From: Neurospora tetrasperma FGSC 2508
Lineage: Eukaryota > Ascomycota > Sordariomycetes > Sordariales > Sordariaceae
NCBI RefSeq assembly: GCF_000213175.1
Contig: NW_009799100.1
Coordinates: 5,462,862-5,526,861, forward strand
Reading direction: 5' to 3'
DNA: 64,000 nucleotides
Under the pieces are notes generated by a model that worked only from the letters and a program-made list of their open reading frames with translations, was not told the DNA's origin and did no database searches. Both the position numbers and the translations under genes were made by a program. Shown in pieces: positions 33,426 through 44,870 of this stretch. The stretch's first letter is position 1, and each line of letters opens with the position of its first letter.

Positions 33426-35255
33426 TCACAACGGAATACCCTCCATCAGCTCAAGCGCACCCTCCCTGCCAACTGTGATAATCACGTCTCCTAACGTCTT
33501 GGTCAGGAAACCGGCCTCACTATACGAAAAGTAGTACTGGGCCATGTGTCAGCTTCGTCAACTCCAATCACCGGAAGAATAACTCACCTCCCACTTCCGC
33601 TTGAACACTTCAACGTCCGTCTTCGTCATGCCAGGATGATCCTCCATCAAAGCAGGCGCGATCCGGCTGTCGAACTTGTCCATAAAGGCCTCCCTCCACA
33701 GCCTCAGCGCCTTGACATAATGTGGGCCGATGTTCTTGATCTTTTCGACAATGAGCGTTCCGTTGGACTCGGCCGTGATGTGGTTGATCAACTGCGTGAC
33801 CGATGGGAGGTATCCTCCAGGGAATATGTAGTGGTTAATGAAGCTACAGCCGTTAGCTGATGATACACCCCACAAGGGACCGACGACTCACTCTTCACGC
33901 TTCGAATAGCCTTTATGTCGTCCCTCCGGCATGGTGATGCACTGGAACACGGCAATCCCTCCGTCTTTCTTCAGCAGCTTGTCAACGCGCGAGAAAAACG
34001 TGGCTAGAAACTTTTCGCCCACGGCCTCGATCATTTCGCAAGATATGATTTTGTCGTAGGGGACCTCCGGGTCAGGCAGCATTCGGTAGTCCAACAGATG
34101 CACTGCAATCTTGTCCGAAAACCCCGCTGCCCAGATCCTCCTCTCAGCGAAGGTCTTTTGCTCCTGTGACAGGGTTATAGTCGTGACGCGGCAGCCTGTC
34201 TGGCGCACGGCTTCAATAGCCATGGTGCCCCAGCCGGTTCCAAATTCCAGGACATGGTCGGTTCGCTTGATTTTGGCTGCTTCAATGAAATAGTTGATCT
34301 TCCTCATCTGAGCACTTTCCAGACTCTCCTCCTGTTTGGTGCGACTGTTGGTCGTGTGGTTCCAGATGGGACACGAATACATCATATCTGGCGACAGAAA
34401 AGCAGCAAACATGCCGTTGCTGACGTCGTAATGCCTGACGATGTTCAGACGAGCATTGTCCATGGTATTTGCCAGGCGAGCGAGACCGGCGATGTGGGAA
34501 AATAACCCAGAGAACAAAGTCGTGCCGTTGTTCAGCTGTTCACGGTTCAAGATGAATAATTGGAAGAAGGACGTCAGATCATCACACTCGAACTCGCCGA
34601 GCATGTACGACTCTGCAAAACCCATGTCGGTGAACAGAAGTAGTCGCAACCAGAACGCGTCGTCCTTCACAACCAGCTCCGCACCAGGGAGATCGGTGGC
34701 CTTACGCTCGTCCTCAGATCCGGAAGGGCGGCGGAGGCAGAGGACGAGGTTGCCGAGCTCGTCAGGCCCAGTGCCGAATGATTCGCCGTGCACAAAAACC
34801 TCGTCGGACACTTGGTCAACGAGAAGAAAGGTGCCAACTTTGAGGGAAGCGAACGTGGTTTGGGCCATGTCTTTGGCGAACTGGACGGCGGGACCCCATG
34901 TCAAGCTACCTAGCTTGTAGCGCAGATGCGCAGTGCCCAGGTAGATGATCTCCGTGAGACCTTCGTGAATGTTGGCAAGATGTTGTAGAGGGTGTATCTC
35001 TCTGAACTCCAGGCCTCTTGCGAAGTGATCCATGAGACTTTCTGCTTTTTCGTGATTCGATTGAGGATAGATGCGCTTGTGGACTGCCTCAGGTTGGTTC
35101 CACTCGTACCTGGAAGAGGGCCGGTGGTCGTTAGTGCAAGTAGGGGGGAGAGAAAGTTGATGAGAAGCGCCTACTCTTCGGGATCCTGTTCCTGGGAAGC
35201 TATGAGATCGGGAGTTGGCAGAATTTGTATCGAGGAGGAAGCGTTGGGAGCTAAT
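33426..35255 (-). CDS. Cyclopropane-fatty-acyl-phospholipid synthase-like methyltransferase, 5' exon unresolved
   Basis: Confident exons are 35175 down to 35109 junction (intron 35110-35174), 35109..33892, 33843..33588 and 33536..33426, all in phase. The SAM-binding motif is VLEFGTGWGTMAIEAV, followed by ITLSQEQKTFAERR, DYRMLP, SCEMIEAVGE and FPGGYLPSV. These are the CFA/mycolic acid cyclopropane synthase family hallmarks; it methylates or cyclopropanates unsaturated fatty acyl chains. Exon 2 likely begins at an acceptor at 35256/35255 (frame ...ILPTPDLIASQEQDPEEYEW) but contains no ATG. A phase-compatible first exon ATG exists at 35516..35503 with a poor donor (GTGATT), which would give 559 residues. 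Treat that start as tentative. Confidence 0.8.
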
Positions 35256-35516
35256 CTGAGTCACCAGAAAAGGTTGGAGTCTGGGCTAGATTGGAGGCCG
35301 CAAGTCCGAGTGAATAGCAGACGCGCTATTGTGTCTGACGCGCGAATCTGCGCAGGTATATCAGAAAAGGGGGCTTTCAGGTTTGCAAGAGTTGGGACGA
35401 AAGAGTGTCAGGTCCAATTGGCAGGTCAACAATGGAGCGCAGCCAACGGCAATAGGAGAATTTGAGTCGGCCCGGAAGGATGAGGCCGAAGACGAGAATC
35501 ACGAGTATAGGAGCAT

Positions 35517-37760
35517 GAGCAAGGCTATCACGGCCGATGCTATAGGATGGGAAATGGTCAAGTGAAGTGTTGAAAAGTGCTGAGATATCCAAATATTTGT
35601 AGCGCCGTCCGGCAGAGATGTGAATCGGCAATCTTTTGCCCCTCGAGAGTCTCCAAGTTGGCGGTGAGGACTCCAACCAAAGTCCAGACTTGAAGGATCT
35701 TTCTTGTGCGAATACGGAAGGCACTTTTAGAAGCGGGAGACCGCGTCACTTCCACTTTGGTCGCTACAGGTGCGGTTGCGGCAAGCCTTTCATAGCCGAA
35801 GGACTGATGAGCAACTTGAAACCGCAAGAGCGACCTCTCTCAGATGCGGCAGGTACCTGACGATACTTATCAATCACTCGAAACCCCAAAGACAATGGAT
35901 CACGGGAACCTCCGTGGTAGATATTCTCTGTATGCTGATGCCCCTGGAACTGAATGGATCAGACAGGGAAGATCGTAGGGCATACTGGTCCTTGTGAGAT
36001 TTGCAAGACCTGTACTGATTACGCCGCTCGCTGACCTTGTACGGACAATACCGGGCAAGCCAGGCTCTTACTTGAGTCCTCACCATGTGTGTCGAAGCGC
36101 GGTCCGCCAAGATTCGATGATCAGACTTGCCTGGCGAACCCGGATCAGACACTCCGAGTCTGTTAACCATCGAGTCGTCCTTTCCAAACTGAACTGAAGC
36201 ATCAGCGGACATACTTCCGACTTGCCTGTGTTCTGCTCAATCCATCAGCAGGAACTGGAAGTACTGAAGTCAAAGGAAATGTCGTGCTTGCCATAAAGTG
36301 CCATTTGGCGAGGAAATGAAAATCACTGCAGCCACTCGACTGCACCTCATCAACCCGAGTCTCCAGCTCTTCACAACAACCGACCACTTGCCCAAATCCT
36401 CCCCAGAAGAGGCAACAATCACTCTTTCTTCTCCTCTCTCCCCCAACTCTTCCTTCTCGATTTCTCGATTTCTCGTCCCCAACCCATTCCCGTTGCCCAT
36501 CCCTAATCCATCCCAGCATCTGGGGCCAGCCAGTCCCAAGGCTATATAACCCCCCTCTCCCCTCTCACTTTTCCTCTCCTCTTTTCCCTTTTCTCTCCAC
36601 GCCGACTTAGAGAGGCTGACTGCGCGGGAGCTCAAGATCCCTGCGTAGTATGGCGGCGGCAGCTCAATGAACAGTGCACTGCATATGCGAGAGTTGTCTG
36701 CTGTCATGTATCTCTGCTTCGGAGGGGATCCGGCCATAATTTTTGGCTACTCAAATTGAGCCCAAGTCAAGCTCTGATTGACTTTCTCTTTTTTTTCACT
36801 GCGAAGACTGCCTGAGAGGTGGTGTCGTGGGGAAGAAAAGTGAACGAAGGCGTTGAGGTTGGTGGACTTGTACATGGCTGTTTTTTGACCACGCAGTGTG
36901 ACGACAATGACTTTATTTGTTAACTTGTCTGCCTTTCTCTTTCAATTACGGTCATGCAGCAGCGACAAGCAAGGCGACCGGTCTTGACCATGTAATCATT
37001 GAGTGTCTCCCTCCAGTTCTCGTCGCTGACGGGGTTGAGCACGCTCCCTACTAGGCTGCGATTCAACCCGTTAGAATGACTGTGTCCCATTCTTAACACC
37101 CAAATGTATCGAACTTCGCATGGCCTAACATGCTGAACTGCTAAACTTGGCGTCAGTGGTGCATGTTTCACGCTCACTACCAGTCACCAGAATCATCATT
37201 CAACACCACGACATCCAAAGCTTGAATCCACCCGACGTCTTCCCAAGGCCAAACCACCATTCACACCTACGCGGAAGTCTCTCGCCGGTATCTGAACCCT
37301 GGATCTAACACCAACTGACCCTAACCGTCAACCCTGATACTGACTGCCCTGACGCAGGCCCAAGGTACACAGTTGGTTAGAACCCAGTCCCGCTAACAGA
37401 CTCGGCTATTCAACGAACACCAAACTCGCGAATCGCGATGCAGTCTCTCCTTAGAAAAGCAAGCGCCAAGTCTAGCGACATGTTCAGATTCACGGCCATC
37501 AGGGTTCAAATCGCGGGGTTTTCAACATCAAGAACCCGACCGATCTCAAGGTGAGTTGCACTCCAGATCTCGAGTCACATCATCATCAACACGTGGGATA
37601 AAGAGAGAAACTGTCCTCCGTCGGAAGCGACATGGGACAATGGCAAGGGCTTAGAACACGACAGAAGCCTCTTATTTGTTTCCTGTTATGCCTCTTTCCG
37701 TCCCCTCAAGGCCTTGAAGACTGGACGATATGCAGTAAAGCTCTAAACACCACACTAATC
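35517..37760. other. Intergenic, no supported gene
   Basis: Holds a TATA-like GCTATATAAC at about 36540-36549 followed by C/T-rich sequence, and scattered short ORFs with no domain. The part from 37030 to 37560 has the look of degraded sequence, but I could not assign it to a family. Confidence 0.4.
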
Positions 37761-38969
37761 ATGGCTTCTATCGCACAGTTCTCCAAGAAAGCCAGGATCC
37801 ATCGCCCATATCAGAAATCCCTGGCCCCTTTCAGAGCAACAGAAGAAGATCATTGCAAAAAATCCGCTCGGCGGTACTCTTGACAGCGTTCGCGAGAAAC
37901 TGCGCGACTCTAACGAAGCCGACAAGACGCATCGAAAAAATATCGCAGACCTTATACAGGCGCTTTGCGGTTCTTCAGCGGGTTGTGAAATTCTCATTTC
38001 CGACGAAAAAGGTAATTATGATGGCATTCCATATTTGCAACTACTGCGTCTGCGATTGGAAGTGCGAGATGGGAAGAAGAGAGCAAATCTCACCTATTTC
38101 GCCCTCTCGTCCGAGTTGTCGTTGACGACAATACCAACGACAATGCCATTTGGGCTGCCGTCTTTTGCCTCCTCGACCCGCGCGCCACCATCTCACAAAC
38201 GCCTGTTGATACCAACTCGAGTTGGGGCATCCAGCTACCGCCGTTGACAAACAAGGACAAAGACCTATGGGAAGAGAAAATCTATAACTGCCTCGTCAGC
38301 CCACCAGCCGGGCATGTTATCAGCAGGTTTCGTACAGTCAAGCAACTGCTAGAATCGATGCGAGATGCAATCAAGGCGCACCGATATCTCTACTTCACCC
38401 GCAATATTCTGCACCGCAATATCTCTCCAGACAATATTATTATAACGGACCCCAGTATTACAAATGGCCTCAAGGGCATACTGAACATAGCGGCCAAGGT
38501 TTAGAAGGACGACTAGGACCCGAGCGGACAACCAACAATTAACATACTCCCGTTTATAGCGATTGAAGTATTGCGCAAGGTTAATTATATATACTATCAC
38601 AATCTCGAATCGTTCTTCTACGTCCTACTTTGGATATATGCGCGCCAATCGTAGTCTAATGGATTTTCCGGCAAAGACGAGCAAATACCTGGGAAGAGCT
38701 TTCTTGATCGATGGGAAAACGGCAATTTGAAGAATATTGCTTTGAACAAGAGAGGTGACATGTCGTCCCAAGATACGCTTGGAGACCTGATGGTTCAGTT
38801 CCCAAAGTCGTTGGGCCCTGTGAAACCGCTTTGTTTCCGTATCAGGAAGATTCTTTTTGCCCCGTATGACCAAAAGGTACGAATGCTCTTGGGAACACCC
38901 GAAGGAAACCCGGACCAACTCTACAGGCCTATTATAGAAGCTTGTGATGAGGTTATTGACAGATTGTAG
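37761..38969 (+). pseudogene. Fungal-type protein kinase (FunK1-like) pseudogene
   Basis: Pieces of a FunK1 protein can be read across several frames. An N-terminal block (NPLGGTLDSVREKLRDSNEA) runs to about 38100, then a frame shift leads to PLVRVVVDDNTNDNAIW and on into the kinase core: HRNISPDNIIITDP where the family has HRDISxxNI, then GLKGILNIAAKV where family members have an Asp-Leu-Asp type motif. The frame is broken by TAG codons at 38502, 38514 and 38652, yet recognisable sequence continues: PFIAIEVLRKVNYIYYHNLE, SFFYVLLWIYARQS and PGKSFLDRWENGNL, ending at 38969. Both catalytic Asp positions read Asn. G-to-A or C-to-T changes explain these differences, which fits RIP. Not a working kinase. 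Confidence 0.75.
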
Positions 38970-39416
38970 AGATTATACAGTGATGAGGGGAAAGGCGATG
39001 GAAAATGTGGTTAATTCTTTAAGTTGTTGTTTGTAGAAGATGTAAAGAGAAGGAGGAACTCAGTCTAGAAAGAAGGGCAATTCGAAGTTCGATGAATTTA
39101 GATGCCTGTTCAGGGACAGTCGTTTAAACATGGGACACAGTCATTTTAACGGGCTCGATCTTGGTTGGCCATTTCAGGGCACGGGTATCTCCTTGTTGCT
39201 ACTAAACGCAAGCACTTAACCAAGTGATCCGTGCGTTCCCCTGCATTTGATCCTCATCCGTCGCGTTTTCCACTTCAACATTCGCGTCTCACTCATTCAT
39301 TCATCACCAACCATCAACTTCATCACTCTGTAAAAACCACCTCACGAACTTCCCGAACATTCAACAACAAACCCAGCTCAGTGAAATTCTCCAAAATAAC
39401 AAAACACCCAATCAGA
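38970..39416. other. Intergenic, upstream of RNase H2C gene
   Basis: About 450 bp between the FunK1 pseudogene and the RNase H2C start. No motif stands out. Confidence 0.4.
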
Positions 39417-40013
39417 ATGACCCAACAACCCATCCTCGCTTTCACATCCTCCTCCAACTCCCCACCAAAAACCACACCCAACCTCCTTCCCTGCCGCATC
39501 CACCACTCCGGGTCCGTAGAACCTACCGACTCGTTTTGGAGCCCTCATCATGAACAAGGTACTTCTCACTCCCACTCTACCTGTTTCTTCCCAGTACCCA
39601 GTAACCCTGAAACTAACACCCTCACCTAAGATGGTAATCTCAAAATAGCCTACTTCCGCGGCCGCAAACTCCACGGCAAGACCCTCCCTCTACCAGAAGG
39701 ATACAAGGGTGTAGTTGCTTCCAAGGTCTCCCCTAAGCAACAAACCCAAAATCAGAAACCAAGGCTAGCGCATGAAATGTCTTTCGTCATGGAGAATGAT
39801 GAACCGGAAGTCATCGACCTCGATTCTGAAGCTGGGAGTGGTGGGCAAGAGCCGGAAGTGCAAGTGCAAGTGGGAGGGGCGATGGAAGTCCAAGCGGAGT
39901 TTGAGGAGGTGGTGGTTTGGGGACATGAGCATTTGGCGGATGCGGGCGGGGATGCGTATGTGAGGGGGGTGGAGGAGTGGGTTGGGTTTGCGGAACGGGT
40001 TCATTCTTTTTAA
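39417..40013 (+). CDS. Ribonuclease H2 subunit C-like (Rnh203/Ylr154-like)
   Basis: Exons 39417..39558 and 39631..40013 give 174 residues. The family motifs are LLPCRIHHSGSVEPTDSFW (LPCxIHHxGP) and, across the intron, AYFRGRKLHGKTLPLPEGYK followed by GVV (FRGRxLxG...LPEGYxG). This is the small non-catalytic subunit of RNase H2, which removes ribonucleotides and RNA/DNA hybrids. The C-terminal half is acidic (VMENDEPEVIDLDSE). Intron 39559-39630 has a CTAAC branch near 39613. The small ORF starting at 39777 is only the tail of this protein. Confidence 0.85.
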
Positions 40014-40323
40014 ACTGTAGGGTAGGGGAAGGGGGAGGGGGGAACACAGGAAGAGGAGGGGGAAAGGGGGAAAAAGGGGGGAGAGAAGAAGTGAAAAGGG
40101 AAGATGGAAGGAGGGGAAGTTGTGGGAAGAAAAAGATACCTCGTTTGGATGATTACAATCAGACAATGATGCATACCATTCATTACTCTAGATATTCCAT
40201 TCGTCATTACTATTCATATACTTTTTGTTGGTGCTAAACAAGCCTGCTGCTGCCGTCTAATGTGTCTTCCCATGCCTGTCCCCGTCCGTCTCCCATTCAC
40301 CTCTACAAAATAACAAACCCTTG

Positions 40324-43044
40324 TTAACCAAACCCACCGTCCTTCCCATCTTTACTCTTATTCTCATCCCTCCCGCTCGTGCTCGCCAGCCTCGCGGGAA
40401 TTAACGGCGGCAGCGGCGCTGCTGGCTCCAGATCCGCTGACGATAATACCCTGGATGTTCGAACGGCCATGCTTGCCTTTCGCGGTCGGGTGGGACTATG
40501 TCCGCTACTGGGCCCACTGGTGGGAGTCGCGTCTTCGAAGCCTTCTGGTTGTTCATCACCTCCTCGAGTTGTTTCCGGTGTTGGGGACTTGGAAGACGCG
40601 GTGGGTGTGGGTATTTGCGGCGGTCGTGATGGTAATTGTGATGACTGTCCGTTAAACCCGCTTTGCTCCACGTCCACGTCCACGTCCACTTCCGTCTGCG
40701 TGTTGTTGTGGTCGGTAGATGCTGCTGCTGTCTGGTCGTCGGCCTTGGGTCGGATCGTGAGGTTACTGCTTTCGTCGAACTGCAATCCCAGCCCCAATCC
40801 CTCTTCCCCTTCTCCTTCTCTATTACCACCGCCCTGAGAATGTCCCCCCTCAGCCTCCAATGCCTCGGCGTACTCCCTTGTCACCCTCAACCCCTCTCTG
40901 GCTGCCTCGTTCAACCCTGCCAGACACTCGCTGGCTCCGTTGAAACCTTGCACGCCCCACTCGCTTGGCAGCAAAGAGTACATCCTCCTTGCATCAGCCA
41001 AACACTTTTGTGCCTGCAAGTACTTGCCCATGCTTACCCACGCCTGGGCGGCAAGCACGCTCCACATTGCTGACTTGCGTCGCCTGCTGCCCCATAGCTG
41101 GGAACCGGTGCCTCGCTTAGAGGCATAGCAGACTGCGAGTCGTTCACGGAGCAAGGCGTCGCCGACGGGACCAAAGAGTCGCATTTCGAGGAGGCGCGTG
41201 CCCCAGCGGACGGATTCATCTATCCCGATGCCGCCGCGGAGTCGGAGGAGCTCCAAAGAAAGGAGCGTGGCCCGAACGGCTCCGTAAAGAGATGAGCAGC
41301 GCGTGTGGTAAGAATAGAGAGCCTGTTCGACCATGGGGTTAATGATTTCCACTCGGTTCTTGGAGAACATGGTCTGCGGCATGATAAGCAGAGACAAGGC
41401 GGCCATTTCGTTGGCTGAAGCGTGGTATTTCCACGCTTTGTCGTTTTGGAAGTCGGTCCTCAGCAAGTCGTAGGTGGACATGGCCAGCTTCCAGTCGCGC
41501 AGCATGAAGGCAAAGTCGGCAAGCCGGCGCATGATGGCTTCGGGCGTGTCGGGGCGGTAGTAACCTAGGGTCTCGAAACCGTTGTTTGAACTGCTGGTGG
41601 AGCTGCGCGAGGAGGAAGAAGAGGAGCCAAAGACTGTGAAGCGTTTCGACAAGGACATGAAGCGCCCAGAGATACCGCGACGCCGGGACGCGACTTGGTC
41701 ATTCCATAGTGAGACGTTGCGCTCCATGGTCGGGATGATCGATTGGATAACCATTTCGCGGATAAAGGTGCGGATGGCGGTAGCGTCGGACTCGAAGATG
41801 TACCGGTTGAAGAGGTGCGGGTCGTCATCGAAGGAGTCTTGGAGCTGTTCGGACCGTTCGATGTCGGCGAGCTCTTCGGAGGCGGACATCCAGTCGGAGC
41901 GAGGGAGCGGGATGCTGTCGTCGTCGGTCTCGGCGGCTTGGGAGGAGCGGATGCGGAGTAGGTGGCAGTGTAGGCCAAAGTGGCGCTTCATTTGGTCAAA
42001 CAGCTGCATGGACTTGGTGATGTCGCTGCGTTCTTCGTCGTGTACGAGCACATAGTAGCGCAAGAAGTCCCCATCTACCCACGGTGGTATTCGCTGCTCG
42101 GCGGGGGTAGTTTCGCTGTAGAGTTGCCGGAGGGCTTCGATGGGGGCGGGATGTCGCGAGCTGATGGCGATTACGCAGGCGACCGGGTGAGAGAAAGTTT
42201 CGTGGGAGGCCATGGGGATACCGGATAGTAGCCGTCGGAGGTAGAGTGCGTAGTAGGGCGATGTAGTGTCCGTGTCGAGACCTTGCCTTGTGGGCGTCGT
42301 CGGTGTTGCTGCCCCCATGCTTGCCTCCTCTGCGAAGCCCAAGTGCTTCTCCACCACTTGTTCGACCTGTTGAACCAAGCTCGTCTTCTTCCTCGGCATG
42401 TTGTATTGTGGTTGTCCGTTCGGTGGAGGTCCCCTCAGTGAGCGGGGATCTGGCAGCGTATCTGGATCCTCGACCGCTTCGCCGAACCGTGTAAATCGGA
42501 CTGAGAAGTCGTCCCACGTGCGCGATGCCCCGTTGCTGTCGCGAATGGTAACCCTTCCCTGAACGCGCTCTCCGAACGGGCGGAGCAGCTCAAACAGACC
42601 TCCTTTGAAGCCCTTTTCCTTGACCAAATGTTCGACATCTTGCGAGTCATGGATAGCAATGTGGGGGACGAAGCTCTTGAGGATCAGGTTGAGAGGATCG
42701 CCCGGGTTCTCGGCGGCCGCGGTGTCGAGGAGAGATTGCTTGAAGCCGCCGCTGCCAAAGACGGAGCCGGTCAGGCTGCGGGCTGGGGACCCCATGGGTG
42801 CTGGTGACCCGGAGCGGGAGCCCGGTGGTGTAAGTGTCGACCTGAACAGGGAGGCAGCCGAGGGGTTCGTTCGGCGTTCGCGGACAGGCGTGGTCGGTTG
42901 GGCTTCGGGCTGGGAATGGGAGCGGGAGTCGAGGACCAGCGGCTGTCCCCGTTGCTTGGAGGGTAGGGGTTTCATGGTGGGGTTGGCCATGGGCAGCGAC
43001 GCGAGGGGGTCGTTGGGGGGCGGCGCATTGTTGGCGGACTGCAT
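40324..43044 (-). CDS. trs85: TRAPP complex subunit Trs85 (TRAPPC8-like)
   Basis: Single frame of 906 residues. Recognisable segments are NPGDPLNLILKSFVPHIAIH, GFKGGLFELLRPFGERVQGR, IPPWVDGDFLRYYVLVHDEE, QLFDQMKRHFGLHCHLLRI and FALMLRDWKLAMSTYDLL-like text (AFMLRDWKLAMSTYDLLRTD). Trs85 defines TRAPPIII, the Rab1/Ypt1 exchange factor needed for autophagy and transport. The N-terminal 90 residues and the C-terminal 200 are low complexity. A Val-Asp repeat (EVDVDVDVEQ) lies in the latter. An antisense frame in the first kb is a shadow. Confidence 0.9.
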   Translation of the reverse strand: MQSANNAPPPNDPLASLPMANPTMKPLPSKQRGQPLVLDSRSHSQPEAQPTTPVRERRTNPSAASLFRSTLTPPGSRSGSPAPMGSPARSLTGSVFGSGGFKQSLLDTAAAENPGDPLNLILKSFVPHIAIHDSQDVEHLVKEKGFKGGLFELLRPFGERVQGRVTIRDSNGASRTWDDFSVRFTRFGEAVEDPDTLPDPRSLRGPPPNGQPQYNMPRKKTSLVQQVEQVVEKHLGFAEEASMGAATPTTPTRQGLDTDTTSPYYALYLRRLLSGIPMASHETFSHPVACVIAISSRHPAPIEALRQLYSETTPAEQRIPPWVDGDFLRYYVLVHDEERSDITKSMQLFDQMKRHFGLHCHLLRIRSSQAAETDDDSIPLPRSDWMSASEELADIERSEQLQDSFDDDPHLFNRYIFESDATAIRTFIREMVIQSIIPTMERNVSLWNDQVASRRRGISGRFMSLSKRFTVFGSSSSSSRSSTSSSNNGFETLGYYRPDTPEAIMRRLADFAFMLRDWKLAMSTYDLLRTDFQNDKAWKYHASANEMAALSLLIMPQTMFSKNRVEIINPMVEQALYSYHTRCSSLYGAVRATLLSLELLRLRGGIGIDESVRWGTRLLEMRLFGPVGDALLRERLAVCYASKRGTGSQLWGSRRRKSAMWSVLAAQAWVSMGKYLQAQKCLADARRMYSLLPSEWGVQGFNGASECLAGLNEAAREGLRVTREYAEALEAEGGHSQGGGNREGEGEEGLGLGLQFDESSNLTIRPKADDQTAAASTDHNNTQTEVDVDVDVEQSGFNGQSSQLPSRPPQIPTPTASSKSPTPETTRGGDEQPEGFEDATPTSGPSSGHSPTRPRKASMAVRTSRVLSSADLEPAAPLPPLIPARLASTSGRDENKSKDGKDGGFG

Positions 43045-44870
43045 GAAGGAGTGGAAGTGTATGCCTTCCTGTGAATAATATGTCGGGGTCGGCGTAGGTA
43101 GTGGATCAGCTATGCAAGGTACGTTGGTGGTTGCTGTAAGGTGGTTGTGATTACGGGTGACGGTAGGTATGTTTCGACGGGCGGGCTGTTGTTACGGTGC
43201 AAATGCTGTGACGACAACAAAGTGTCTCTGTAAGCTAAGTCCGTAGACTACTGTGGTGGACAACTACTAGTAGCAGGGTGTGGTAGTAGAGGTATCCGTC
43301 GGGTGTCCGGCGTGGAGCACGGTAGAGGTATCGGCGTAAGCAAGGTTACGGCGGCAGCAAGCGGGTGGACTTGTGACGGCCTGCGGAAGATGGACGGGGA
43401 CGGAACGGGGAAGGTGTGGAAACAATCAGTGAGATCAGTCGGCGCCGCGGCCCTGAAAGCGACGTTAATCTTCGGGGCTCCGCGTCCTCCGCCATCTGAC
43501 GTCTCGGTGGTCTGTGCTTCCATCTGTGTTTTCCTATCCTCTTATGCCAGAATACTGTAACCTATCACGTGGAGCTTGTCATGATACCCAAGACGTCCTT
43601 CATCTGCGGCTTTTCCTCTTTCATCCTTCCCCTGAACAAAGTAAACAATGGCAGCCCCACCCACGTTCAAGCATTATCCGATTTGCGGAATACGGTGACG
43701 CCTGTTGACAACATGCCTCCATGGCGACAATGTCACGGACACTCACAGACGGTGGCTCATCATTAGCCATCTCGGCTGAATGTTCCGGTTGGCTATAGTG
43801 TCAGGCCGTGTTCGTTGTGGCAGGGTTGGAAGTGATCCCTTTACTGCACTACTGCCACAACGAACACGGCCTCAGTGGCCAGCCAAAGGTAACGTTGACT
43901 GCCATGTTGTGGCCTTTACGGAAAACCGAGTCAACATGAGAAGCCAACAACGGCTCGATCCGACATGGTACCTGATCTCCGCCGGCCTCTATCACCGCAA
44001 TGCTACCCCCGGCTGCAAGCCAAGAACACCTCAATATCAACCTCATCAACTTCCTGGAACATACATGCCGAAAACGTTCCCCTCTTTGGTATATGAAAAT
44101 GTCCTCATCACTCTTCTTTTCTGCGGATTAAATCCTACCCTCTTCCCGTTCCATATACTAGATCCTCATCTTTCTGGAGGCTAAACATGTCAACTCGGAT
44201 CTCACCTCCATTCGGGTGCTCATGTATCTTTCCGCTCACCGGGCCTTGCATCGGACCTCATCCTTCACCAGCCTCGTCACCAACCGACTGAAGCTAGAAA
44301 ACGCGCTACAGGTCCATGATGCTTCTTGAGCCGAGTGGCTTGAACTTCGGGTCGAAAGTGCTCGATTACACCATGCTATCGGTATCAAAAACGAACACAA
44401 CATCCAGGTCCCAAGTTGAGACTTGCAGGTACAGGAAGAGCTGTTCAGCTCATATACTACCTTATTGTTACATAGCATACACGAGCTGGCCAGTTCCTGG
44501 TTTACCATGGGCAGTAGTGCCACATGAACCGCGGAACACTGCATCGTAGGATTTTATCCCTTTTCTTTCATTCCAGTCTCCGCACTCCATTTACCCAACC
44601 TCGGGCGTTGGTTGCGTAATCCCATATGGCTGTTCTCTTCTTAGCAATATCTCATACAACGGTCGCGGAAGCCATGGCAATTCGAGTGACACGCGCCCCA
44701 GTCGGGTAATATTGCATCCTCGTGGTTGATCACTCCTGAACAGAACGGCCGGCCCATGTCCTTATGCTTCTCGACCATCAGATCCGAAAACACATATAAC
44801 TCACTGCACGCAGTCATGGCCTATGTCGACAGAATGGATTGTAGCACCGATCTTCGGAGAATTGACTGCC
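43045..44870. other. Intergenic with a perfect hairpin
   Basis: 1.8 kb between the divergent Trs85 and polysaccharide deacetylase genes. Besides the inverted repeat at 43803-43872, it has no recognised gene. Short ORFs here have no domain. Confidence 0.5.
43803..43872. repeat. Perfect 21-bp inverted repeat
   Basis: The arm AGGCCGTGTTCGTTGTGGCAG (43803-43823) is exactly complementary to 43852-43872, with a 28-nt spacer. No flanking target duplication was obvious. It may be a small hairpin element, a regulatory structure or a transposon end remnant. Confidence 0.9.

Noticed and set aside
37441-37530. Possible tRNA: GGTTCAAATC at about 37503
   Set aside because: The bases flanking the T-loop-like word do not pair, and no acceptor stem or D arm could be drawn.
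43560-44700. Several short frames around the 21-bp hairpin
   Set aside because: Different frames and strands with no family resemblance; they do not form a transposase or other mobile gene.
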